Shown here one piece after another: positions 6,837-12,764 of a stretch of DNA of 22,903 nt (the stretch's first letter is position 1; each line of letters starts with the position of its first letter). The DNA comes from an uncultured Collinsella sp. (GTDB lineage: Bacteria > Actinomycetota > Coriobacteriia > Coriobacteriales > Coriobacteriaceae). The notes below the pieces were generated by a model. It was given only the letters and a program-made list of their open reading frames with translations. It was not told the DNA's origin and did not search any database. The DNA is taken from assembly GCA_900754275.1 (NCBI GenBank), contig CAAECF010000087.1, positions 1-22,903 on the forward strand. The letters are read 5' to 3'. Position numbers and translations under genes: made by a program.

Positions 6837-7205
6837 CTACAGGGTCTCGGGAGCGAGCGAGACGATCTTCATGTACTTCTTGTCACGAAGCTCGCGAGCG
6901 ACGGGCCCGAAGATACGGGTGCCGACGGGCGAACCATCGTTGTTGATGACAACGCAGGCGTTCTCATCAAAGCGAATGTAGGAGCCATCCTTGCGGCGGA
7001 TCTCCTTAACGGTGCGAACGACGACGCAACGGACAACGTCCTTCTTCTTGACGTTGGCGCCAGGGGTAGCCTCCTGGACAGCACCGATGAACACATCGCC
7101 GATGCCTGCATAACGACGCTTGGAACCGCCAAGCACCTTGATGCAGCGAATCTTGCGAGCGCCGGAGTTGTCGGCGACGTTCAGCATGGTTTGCATCTGA
7201 ATCAT
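6837..7205 (-). CDS. rplN: 50S ribosomal protein L14
   Basis: 122 residues, full length. It starts MIQMQTMLNVADNSGARKI, as L14 does, and has CIKVLGGSKRRYAGIGD at about 25-41. L14 sits at the subunit interface and contacts 16S rRNA through bridges B5 and B8. AGGAAC precedes the ATG. In E. coli rplN is the first gene of the spc operon; here a 118-nt structured spacer separates it from rpsQ. Confidence 0.97.
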   Translation of the reverse strand: MIQMQTMLNVADNSGARKIRCIKVLGGSKRRYAGIGDVFIGAVQEATPGANVKKKDVVRCVVVRTVKEIRRKDGSYIRFDENACVVINNDGSPVGTRIFGPVARELRDKKYMKIVSLAPETL

Positions 7206-7230
7206 GGTAGATGTTCCTCCGAACTAAGAA

Positions 7231-7296
7231 CCGAAGAGAGGTGCGCAGCCTTTAGACGGCCTGTGGTATGCAAGCCAGGCATACGCACATCTTCGG
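7231..7296 (-). promoter_or_regulatory. Structured RNA element in the rpsQ-rplN spacer (three-way junction)
   Basis: On the minus strand CCGAAGA (7296-7290) pairs with TCTTCGG (7237-7231), and GTGCG (7288-7284) with CGCAC (7245-7241). Inside are two small hairpins, TATGC/GCATA (7283-7267) and GCC/GGC. The alternative longer pairing GTATGC/GCATAC competes for the junction. There is no T-run, so it does not look like a terminator. It lies at the S10/spc operon boundary. Confidence 0.5.
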
Positions 7297-7323
7297 AAAC
7301 GTACAAGTCGTAAGAGCGACTGC

Positions 7324-7584
7324 TTATTTAGCGCGCTCGACGACCTCGATGAGGCGCCAACGCTTCATCTTGGACATAGGACGGGTCTCCATAACGCGGA
7401 CGGTGTCGCCCACGCCAGCCGTGCACTCCTCGTCGTGAGCGTGCAGCTTCTTGGAGCTGGTCATCATCTTGCCGTACTTGGGGTGACGCTTGCGCTCGGT
7501 GATGGTGACAACAATGGTCTTGGCACCGGAGACGGAGGTAACGACACCCGTACGGACCTTACGCGAGTTACGCGAATCAGTCAT
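7324..7584 (-). CDS. rpsQ: 30S ribosomal protein S17
   Basis: 86 residues, normal length. S17 is a primary 16S rRNA binder of the OB fold. GVVTSVSGAKTIVVTITERKRHPKYGK (residues 13-39) and DTVRVMETRPMSKMKRWRLIEVVE at the C-terminus are family hallmarks. AGGAGA lies before the ATG, 16 nt after rpmC. In the classical arrangement it closes the S10 operon, and here it is followed by the structured spacer before rplN. Confidence 0.97.
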   Translation of the reverse strand: MTDSRNSRKVRTGVVTSVSGAKTIVVTITERKRHPKYGKMMTSSKKLHAHDEECTAGVGDTVRVMETRPMSKMKRWRLIEVVERAK

Positions 7585-7600
7585 GTTCTCTCCTTAGGTC

Positions 7601-7816
7601 CTACTCGGCGACAGCGGACTTCTCCGCTGCGATCTCGCGGGCGCGCTGCTCCGTGAGGACGCGAGCGATGTCCTTCTTCACGGTGTTGACGCGAGCGGTG
7701 TTGTCCAGCTGGCTGGTGGCCATCTGGAAACGAAGGTTAAAGAGCTCGGCGCGCATTTCCTTCAGCTTCTCAACGAGCTGAGCGTCCGAGAGCTCACGAA
7801 TCTCTGCGGGCTTCAT
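7601..7816 (-). CDS. rpmC: 50S ribosomal protein L29
   Basis: 71 residues. It is a two-helix protein near the polypeptide exit tunnel, where it helps form the docking site for signal recognition particle and trigger factor. Visible hallmarks are MKPAEIRELSDAQLVEKLKEMRAEL-like helix 1 and LRFQMATSQLDNTARVN with KKDIARVLT. The start overlaps the rplP stop by one base (TAATG), so it is translationally coupled. The short C-terminal tail after residue 60 is Ala/Glu-rich. Confidence 0.96.
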   Translation of the reverse strand: MKPAEIRELSDAQLVEKLKEMRAELFNLRFQMATSQLDNTARVNTVKKDIARVLTEQRAREIAAEKSAVAE

Positions 7817-8319
7817 TAGTTCTCCTCCTTGGCGGCGGCGGCGTCCTCAGCAGCCCACTTGGCCTCGAGAGCGGCCTCCTCAGCCATCTCCTTCTCGATG
7901 CGCTGCTCAGCGTTCTTAGCAGCAACAATCTTGGTCTTGATGGGAAGCTTGTGCTGTGCAAGACGCAGAGCCTCGCGAGCGACCTCCTCGGGAACACCCT
8001 TGACCTCGAACATGATGCGGCCGGGCTTGACGACGGCCACCCACTCCTCGGGGTTACCCTTACCAGAACCCATGCGAGTCTCGGCAGGCTTCTTGGTGAT
8101 GGGCTTATCGGGGAAGATCGTGATGTAGACACGACCGCCACGCTTCATGTAGCGGGTCATGGCAATACGAGCGGCCTCGATCTGACGGTTGGTGATCCAA
8201 TGGGCCTCGAGAGCCTGGATACCAAACTCGCCGAAATGCAGCTCGGTATTACCCTTGGCCTGGCCCTTCATGGAGCCACGCTGCACCTTGCGGTGAAGAA
8301 TACGCTTAGGGGCAAGCAC
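7816..8319 (-). CDS. rplP: 50S ribosomal protein L16 with acidic C-terminal extension
   Basis: 167 residues against the usual 136-145. L16 helps shape the A site and the central protuberance. The start is LAPKRILHRKVQRG and the core has FGEFGIQALEAHWITNRQIEAARIAMTR (about 30-57). The typical core ends around residue 137. The last 28 or so residues are rich in Ala and Glu (EKEMAEEAALEAKWAAED) and probably helical; this tail is not needed for the fold. It begins with GTG, overlapping the rpsC stop codon by one base (TAGTG), and ends in a one-base overlap with rpmC, so three genes are tightly coupled. Confidence 0.96.
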   Translation of the reverse strand: MLAPKRILHRKVQRGSMKGQAKGNTELHFGEFGIQALEAHWITNRQIEAARIAMTRYMKRGGRVYITIFPDKPITKKPAETRMGSGKGNPEEWVAVVKPGRIMFEVKGVPEEVAREALRLAQHKLPIKTKIVAAKNAEQRIEKEMAEEAALEAKWAAEDAAAAKEEN

Positions 8320-9029
8320 TACTGACCCCTCCTCTCGGAGTTACGACGACGAGGACGGGAAGAGCCCTCGAGTGCAGGGTTGGGAACAGGCTGGCCCGGG
8401 AGCTTCTCGCCCAGGTAGATCCAGACCTTCACGCCGCAAGCGCCCATGGTGGTGCTGGCGACAGCCGTGCCATAGTCGATCTTGGCACGGAGGGTGTGCA
8501 GAGGCACGCGACCCTCACGGTACCACTCACGACGGCCCATCTCGGCACCGCCGAGACGACCGGAGCACTGGATACGGATGCCCTTGGCGCCGGCCTTGCG
8601 GGCGGACTGGACAGCCTTGCGCATAGCGCGACGGAAGGCAACGCGGCCCTCGAGCTGCTCAGCGATAGACTGAGCAACGAGGTTGGCGTCGAGCTCGGGG
8701 CGCTTGATCTCGACAACGTCGACGGAGAGCTGGCCCTTGGAGACGCCAGCGACCTTCTCGAGCTCAGTGCGGAGGGTATCGATCTCGGCACCCTTCTTAC
8801 CGATGACAACGCCGGGGCGAGCGGTGAGGATGATGACCTTCACCTTGTCGCCAGCGCGCTCGATCTCGACGCGGGAGACAGCTGCGCGGGAAAGACGCTT
8901 CTCGAGGTACTTGCGAATCTCGAGATCGTTACCGAGGGTCTTAGCGTAATCCTTCTCTGCAAACCAGCGGGAGCGCCAGTTCTCGGTGATGCCAAGACGG
9001 AAGCCGGTGGGGTAGACTTTCTGACCCAT
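8319..9029 (-). CDS. rpsC: 30S ribosomal protein S3
   Basis: 236 residues. S3 lies at the mRNA entry channel and contributes to helicase activity. It starts MGQKVYPTGFRLGITENWRSRW. The KH-domain loop GVVIGKKG is at about residues 73-80, and the C-terminal domain has GRLGGAEMGRREWYREGRVPLHT. The C-terminal tail is basic (SRPRRRNSERRGQ). It starts 6 nt after the rplV stop and shares one base with the rplP start. Confidence 0.97.
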   Translation of the reverse strand: MGQKVYPTGFRLGITENWRSRWFAEKDYAKTLGNDLEIRKYLEKRLSRAAVSRVEIERAGDKVKVIILTARPGVVIGKKGAEIDTLRTELEKVAGVSKGQLSVDVVEIKRPELDANLVAQSIAEQLEGRVAFRRAMRKAVQSARKAGAKGIRIQCSGRLGGAEMGRREWYREGRVPLHTLRAKIDYGTAVASTTMGACGVKVWIYLGEKLPGQPVPNPALEGSSRPRRRNSERRGQ

Positions 9030-9035
9030 ACAGCT

Positions 9036-9407
9036 TTACGCCTCCTTTCGAGGAGCAACGACGACGGTGATGTGGGAAGTACGCTTCAGAATGCGAGAAG
9101 CGGAACCCTTGGCGCGGGGACGGATGCGCTTAAGCGTCGGACCCTCGTCAACATAGGCAGCGGCGACAACCAGGTTGTCGGCACGCAGACCGTTGTTGTT
9201 CTCGGCGTTCGCAACGGCGGAACGGAGAACCTTCTCGACATCCACGGCGACGGCGCGGTCGCAGAAGTGGAGGATGTCGAAGGCCTGAGCGACAGGCTTG
9301 CGGCGGATCAGATCGACCACCAGGCGGGCCTTGCTGGGGGAAACACGCACGTACTTAGCGACGGCGCGAACCTCGGTGGCCTCAGTTTCAATAGACTTAG
9401 TTGCCAT
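9036..9407 (-). CDS. rplV: 50S ribosomal protein L22
   Basis: 123 residues. L22 contacts all 23S rRNA domains, and its beta-hairpin lines the exit tunnel at the constriction where macrolides bind. Visible hallmarks are AVAKYVRVSPSKARLVVDLIR at about 15-35, NAENNNGL at about 67-74, and the hairpin region PTLKRIRPRAKGSASRILKRTSHITVVV. The N-terminus is about 10 residues longer than in short family members. It lies 14 nt downstream of rpsS. Confidence 0.97.
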   Translation of the reverse strand: MATKSIETEATEVRAVAKYVRVSPSKARLVVDLIRRKPVAQAFDILHFCDRAVAVDVEKVLRSAVANAENNNGLRADNLVVAAAYVDEGPTLKRIRPRAKGSASRILKRTSHITVVVAPRKEA

Positions 9408-9421
9408 TTACGGTTAACCCC

Positions 9422-9682
9422 CTATTTGGCCTTGTGGCCACGGAACGTACGAGTCGGCGCGAACTCGCCGAGCTTGTGACCAACCATGGACTCGGTAACA
9501 TACACGGGCACATGCTTGCGGCCGTCGTGGACGGCGATGGTGTGACCAACCATCTCGGGGAAGATGGTGGACGCGCGGGACCAGGTCTTCACGACGTCCT
9601 TCTTGCCAGCCTCGTTCATCGCGGTGATACGCGAGAGAAGGCGAGTCTCCACGAACGGGCCCTTTTTGAGACTTCTGCTCAT
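9422..9682 (-). CDS. rpsS: 30S ribosomal protein S19
   Basis: 86 residues. S19 sits in the head of the 30S subunit, pairs with S13 and contacts A-site tRNA. MSRSLKKGPFVETRLL at the start and TIFPEMVGHTIAVHDGRKHVPVYVTESMVGHKLGEFAPTRTFRGH are diagnostic. AGGAGAAAGC precedes the ATG. It lies 32 nt after rplB. Confidence 0.97.
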   Translation of the reverse strand: MSRSLKKGPFVETRLLSRITAMNEAGKKDVVKTWSRASTIFPEMVGHTIAVHDGRKHVPVYVTESMVGHKLGEFAPTRTFRGHKAK

Positions 9683-9714
9683 AAGTGCTTTCTCCTAAAA
9701 CTCGGTATCCGAAA

Positions 9715-10545
9715 TTACTTCTTACGGCGACGAATGATGTGCTGGTTCGAGACCTTCTTCTTCTTGCGCGTACGAAGGCCCTTCGTCGGCTTACCCCAGG
9801 GGGTAACGGAGGGACGACCAGAGGTGTGGTTCTTGCCCTCGCCACCGCCGTGCGGGTGGTCGACAGGGTTCATGACGGTACCGCGGACGGTCGGGCGCAC
9901 GTTCATGTGACGCTTACGGCCGGCCTTGCCGATGACGATGTTGGAGTGATCGGCGTTGCCGACCTCACCGACGGTGGCGCGGCAGGTAACGAGGATGCGG
10001 CGCATCTCGGAGGAAGGCATACGGACGATGGCGTACTTGCCCTCCTTACCCATCAGCTGGCAGGAGTTACCGGCGGAACGGGCGATAGCGGCGCCCTTGC
10101 CCGGCTGGAACTCGACGGCGTGGATGAGCGTACCGACGGGGATGTCGGCGAGGGGCAGAGCGTTGCCCGGCTTGATGTCGGCGTCAGAACCGGACATGAT
10201 GGTCTGACCGACCTCGAGGCCCTTGGGGGCCAGGATGTAGCGCTTCTCACCGTCAGCGTAGTGCAGCAGAGCGATGCGAGCGGAACGGTTCGGATCGTAC
10301 TCGATCGTGGCAACCTTGGCGGGCACGCCGTCCTTGTTGCGCTTGAAGTCGATCACGCGGTAACGACGCTTCACGCCGCCGCCCTGGTGGCGGGTGGTGA
10401 TGCGGCCGTTGTTGTTACGACCGGCCTTCTTGGGCAGGGGCTCGAGAAGAGACTTCTCGGGCTTGGTGCAGGTGATCTCGGAGAAGTCGGAGATCGTCTG
10501 CCAACGCCTACCAGCGGAGGTCGGCTTAAGGTGCTTTACAGCCAT
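9715..10545 (-). CDS. rplB: 50S ribosomal protein L2
   Basis: 276 residues, normal length. L2 is a core 23S rRNA binder near the peptidyl transferase centre. Hallmarks are KHLKPTSAGRRWQT at the start, GGGVKRRYRVIDFKR, NSCQLMGKEGKYAIVRMPSSEMR, and GTVMNPVDHPHGGGEGK, with the conserved histidine region. The frame is open upstream, but the ATG at 10545 follows AAAGGGA by 6 nt and matches the family start. It is preceded by a 179-nt spacer holding a terminator-like hairpin, a short conserved ORF and alternative RNA stems, so it may be expressed or regulated separately from rplC-rplD-rplW. Confidence 0.97.
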   Translation of the reverse strand: MAVKHLKPTSAGRRWQTISDFSEITCTKPEKSLLEPLPKKAGRNNNGRITTRHQGGGVKRRYRVIDFKRNKDGVPAKVATIEYDPNRSARIALLHYADGEKRYILAPKGLEVGQTIMSGSDADIKPGNALPLADIPVGTLIHAVEFQPGKGAAIARSAGNSCQLMGKEGKYAIVRMPSSEMRRILVTCRATVGEVGNADHSNIVIGKAGRKRHMNVRPTVRGTVMNPVDHPHGGGEGKNHTSGRPSVTPWGKPTKGLRTRKKKKVSNQHIIRRRKK

Positions 10546-10563
10546 TACAATCCCTTTCAATAG

Positions 10564-10616
10564 GAATCCGTTAGCCATCGCAGACAGGGATTCGAGGTTC
10601 TGCCTCGGGTGCGATG
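10564..10616 (-). promoter_or_regulatory. Alternative stems in the rplB leader
   Basis: On the minus strand CATCGCA (10616-10610) pairs with TGCGATG (10582-10576), enclosing CGAGG/CCTCG-type stem 10607-10603 with 10597-10593. A competing stem pairs GAATCC (10593-10588) with GGATTC (10569-10564), closer to the rplB ribosome binding site. The two folds exclude each other unless a pseudoknot forms, as in an RNA switch. Seen by eye only; no energies were calculated. Confidence 0.45.
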
Positions 10617-10651
10617 ACACCGGACGTATACACGGTTCCGGGCGTGTCCAT
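10571..10651 (-). other. 26-codon ORF with conserved 5' block in the rplB leader (copy B)
   Basis: The ATG at 10651 opens a 26-codon frame beginning MDTPGTVYT and ending at TAA 25 nt before rplB. Its first 26 nt (10626-10651) match the same block upstream of rplC at 23 of 26 positions. The second half of the ORF overlaps the leader stems. GGG lies 8 nt before the ATG as a weak ribosome binding site. It may be a leader peptide, or the block may instead be a DNA element: on the minus strand it contains GTGTATAC, which includes a -10-like TATAC. Confidence 0.4.
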
Positions 10652-10662
10652 TTTATACGCCC

Positions 10663-10706
10663 AAAACCTTGAGCTCCCGCCTCCCCTATTTGGGAGGCAT
10701 GAGCTC
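10663..10706 (-). terminator. Terminator-like hairpin between rplW and rplB
   Basis: GAGCTC (10701-10706) pairs with GAGCTC (10671-10676), and GCCTCCC (10679-10685) with GGGAGGC (10692-10698), around a 6-nt loop. On the minus strand AAGGTTTT follows. The short T-run suggests partial termination or attenuation inside the S10 cluster. Confidence 0.55.
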
Positions 10707-10724
10707 ACTCAACAGCAGCGAGTC

Positions 10725-11012
10725 TTAGGCCTGGTTGCCAAAGACCTCGATGGTGTCGCCCTCGGCCAGCGTGACGATGGCCTTCTTCCAAGAACGGGTC
10801 TTGCCGGCGACATAGCGCACGCGCTTGGTCTTGGGCTTGACCGTCAGGGTGTTCACGCGAACGACCTTGACGCCGAAGATCTCCTCGACAGCGTCCTTGA
10901 TCTGATACTTGTTAGCATCCTTGGCGACCTCGAACGTGTACTTGTTCAGCTCCATGCCGGAGAAGGAACGCTCGGACACGATCGGACGGATGATGATCTC
11001 GTGGGCGGTCAT
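10725..11012 (-). CDS. rplW: 50S ribosomal protein L23
   Basis: 95 residues. L23 lies at the exit tunnel rim and docks trigger factor and SRP. TAHEIIIRPIVSERSF at the start, YTFEVAKDANKYQIKDAVEEIFGVKVVRVNTL and RVRYVAGKTRSWKKAIVTL are diagnostic. The rplD stop (TAA) is immediately followed by the rplW ATG with no spacer, so the two are coupled. A terminator-like hairpin follows the gene. Confidence 0.97.
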   Translation of the reverse strand: MTAHEIIIRPIVSERSFSGMELNKYTFEVAKDANKYQIKDAVEEIFGVKVVRVNTLTVKPKTKRVRYVAGKTRSWKKAIVTLAEGDTIEVFGNQA

Positions 11013-11639
11013 TTATGCAAGCACCTCCCCGAAGTGAGCGGCGATGTCGGCGGGCATCAGCACAGCGTTATTGTTGACGAGATCGTAGGTGTTGGCCTCG
11101 TCAGCGGTGATGATGAACGTCTTGGGAATGTTGCGGAACGACAGGTAGGCGTTGACGTCCTCATCGCGAACGATGATGGTCAGACGCTTGCCCTCAAGAC
11201 CGAGAGCCTTGAGCATGGCGACGGCAGCCTTGGTGGAAGGCTTCTCGAAGCCGTAGTCGTCGACGAGCACGAGCTCGCCATCGGCCAGCTTGGCGGACAG
11301 CGCGGAGCGCATAGCCAGCTTGACCTCCTTGTTGTTCATACGCTTAGCGTAGGAACGGGGCTTGGGGGCGAAGACAACGCCACCGTGACGCCACTGGGCA
11401 GCACGGATGGAACCCTGGCGGGCACGGCCGGTGCCCTTCTGACGCCAAGGCTTCTTGCCGCCACCGGAAACCTCAGAGCGACCCTTAGCAGACTGGGTGC
11501 CCTGACGCCAAGAGGCCATCTGGCACTTGACGATGTGGTGCATAACGTGGATGTTCGGCTCGATGCCGTACACCTCAGCGGCGAGCTCGGCCTCGGCGAC
11601 CTTCTTGCCCTCGCTGTTCTTTACTTCAAACTTTGCCAT
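11013..11639 (-). CDS. rplD: 50S ribosomal protein L4
   Basis: 208 residues. L4 lines the exit tunnel with L22. In E. coli it also represses the S10 operon by binding the S10 leader. The extended loop is visible as KGRSEVSGGGKKPWRQKGTGRARQGS (about 52-77), followed by GGVVFAPKPRSYAKRMNNKE. The C-terminal part has DDYGFEKPSTKAAVAMLKALG. It lies 46 nt after rplC and abuts rplW. Whether it autoregulates here is unknown, but the long structured leader before rplC is a natural place to look. Confidence 0.97.
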   Translation of the reverse strand: MAKFEVKNSEGKKVAEAELAAEVYGIEPNIHVMHHIVKCQMASWRQGTQSAKGRSEVSGGGKKPWRQKGTGRARQGSIRAAQWRHGGVVFAPKPRSYAKRMNNKEVKLAMRSALSAKLADGELVLVDDYGFEKPSTKAAVAMLKALGLEGKRLTIIVRDEDVNAYLSFRNIPKTFIITADEANTYDLVNNNAVLMPADIAAHFGEVLA

Positions 11640-11685
11640 TTAAGTGTTCTCCTTGGTATGACGCTGGGCTAAATGGGCTGGGCCC

Positions 11686-12306
11686 TTAGGCCATACGGAT
11701 GGCGACGAGACCATTCTTGGCACCCGGGACAGCGCCCTTGACCAAGATGAGGTTCTGCTCGGCATCGATGCGGACAACGGAAAGGTTCTTGACGGTAACG
11801 CGCTCGTTACCCATGTGACCGGCCATCTTGACGCCCTTGAGGACGCGCGCAGGATAGGCGCACTGACCGATAGAACCGGGGTGACGCTGGAAGTGAGAAC
11901 CATGCGTCATAGGACCGCGGCGCTGACCCCAGCGCTTGATGCGACCCTGGAAGCCCTTACCCTTGGAGGTACCGATGACGTCGACCTTCTCGACATCAGC
12001 GAAATCAGCGACGGTAACGACCTCGCCGACCTTGTGCTCCTCGCCGTTCTCGACGCGGACCTCACGAAGGAAGCGGACAGGCTCGACGCCAGCCTTAGCG
12101 AAGTGACCAGCCATGGGCTTGTTCACGTTCTTGGCCTTGATGTCGCCGAAACCGATCTGGACGGCGTCATAGCCGTCGGTTGCCTGAGTTTTAACCTGCG
12201 AGACAGCGCAGGGGCCAGCCTGGATGACCGTGACGGGAACGACGTTATCGTCCTCGTCCCAAACCTGGGTCATGCCAATCTTGCGGCCGAGAATCATGCT
12301 GATCAA
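11686..12306 (-). CDS. rplC: 50S ribosomal protein L3
   Basis: 206 residues. L3 initiates 50S assembly and approaches the peptidyl transferase centre. MILGRKIGMTQVWDEDDNVVPVTVIQAGPC at the start and GQRRGPMTHGSHFQRHPGSIGQ around residues 128-149 are diagnostic. Two starts are possible. TTG at 12306 (giving MISMILG) has GGGA 7 nt upstream and is preferred; ATG at 12297 has that GGGA 16 nt away. The Shine-Dalgarno bases are part of a TCCCAA/TTGGGA hairpin. rplC is the first gene of the cluster; rpsJ, its usual upstream partner, is absent. Confidence 0.96.
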   Translation of the reverse strand: MISMILGRKIGMTQVWDEDDNVVPVTVIQAGPCAVSQVKTQATDGYDAVQIGFGDIKAKNVNKPMAGHFAKAGVEPVRFLREVRVENGEEHKVGEVVTVADFADVEKVDVIGTSKGKGFQGRIKRWGQRRGPMTHGSHFQRHPGSIGQCAYPARVLKGVKMAGHMGNERVTVKNLSVVRIDAEQNLILVKGAVPGAKNGLVAIRMA

Positions 12307-12313
12307 GATATGA

Positions 12314-12364
12314 TCCCAACTCTCGCGTGGTCTTGGGACAATGCGTACACCACCGAGCGTACGC
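12314..12364 (-). promoter_or_regulatory. Hairpins masking the rplC ribosome binding site
   Basis: In the rplC leader, TCCCAA (12338-12333 on the minus strand) pairs with TTGGGA (12319-12314), the latter holding the likely Shine-Dalgarno sequence 7 nt before the TTG start. Just upstream, GCGTAC and GTACGC (12364-12359 and 12348-12343) form a second hairpin. This suits translational control of the operon. Confidence 0.45.
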
Positions 12365-12435
12365 CCCTAGAGGACCACTACTTACACGACGTGCTCCCCA
12401 GCCTTGTATTTCGCCCGGACTACCTGACAACCCTA

Positions 12436-12516
12436 TTAAGCAGGCATTTTGTCCAGCCAGAATACTCCCCTGGTTACACACAGCTGTTTAGTATACACGG
12501 CTGCGGGCGTATCCAT
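12436..12516 (-). other. 26-codon ORF with conserved 5' block in the rplC leader (copy A)
   Basis: The ATG at 12516 opens a 26-codon frame beginning MDTPAAVYT and ending at TAA TAG, about 130 nt before rplC. Its first 26 nt (12491-12516) are the partner of the block at 10626-10651. Of the first nine codons, two differ synonymously (GAT/GAC, ACT/ACG) and two change residue. No clear ribosome binding site is present. As in copy B, GTGTATACT could alternatively be a promoter -10 region. Confidence 0.4.
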
Positions 12517-12558
12517 CGAGATTCATATTTCACTCACATTGTTTACGCAGGTAAAGTG

Positions 12559-12735
12559 CGTGGCACGTTCCCAGTGTGCGGCGGAGGGGGCGGGCCTGAG
12601 ACATATTAAGGTTGCTGCTCTACAGTCCTGCTCACGACGGAGAGCACATTAAGTGCTCTCCTGTTCGTGCGGAACTCGCGACAACCTTAATATGTCTCAG
12701 GCCCGCCCCCTCCGCCGCACACTGGGAACGCCACG
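12559..12735. repeat. Long perfect inverted repeat, MITE-like or giant hairpin
   Basis: Left arm 12566-12614 and right arm 12682-12730 are perfect reverse complements over 49 bp. Beyond a 2-nt interruption a further CGTGG/CCACG pairs (12559-12563, 12731-12735). The 67-nt centre contains a second hairpin, GGAGAGCAC/GTGCTCTCC (12639-12661), extended by CACGA/TCGTG. GTG flanks the whole on both sides (12556-12558 and 12736-12738), compatible with a 3-bp target duplication. No coding potential is seen. Confidence 0.85.
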
Positions 12736-12764
12736 GTGATGTCTGCTTAACTCTGCTCGCTCAG

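Noticed and set aside
12307..12558. T-box or known metabolite riboswitch before rplC
   Set aside because: The T-box sequence and conserved riboswitch cores were looked for and not seen; only local hairpins and the MDTP block are present.
12559..12735. Intrinsic terminator of the histidine phosphatase operon
   Set aside because: The stem is far longer than any terminator and there is no T-run on either side.
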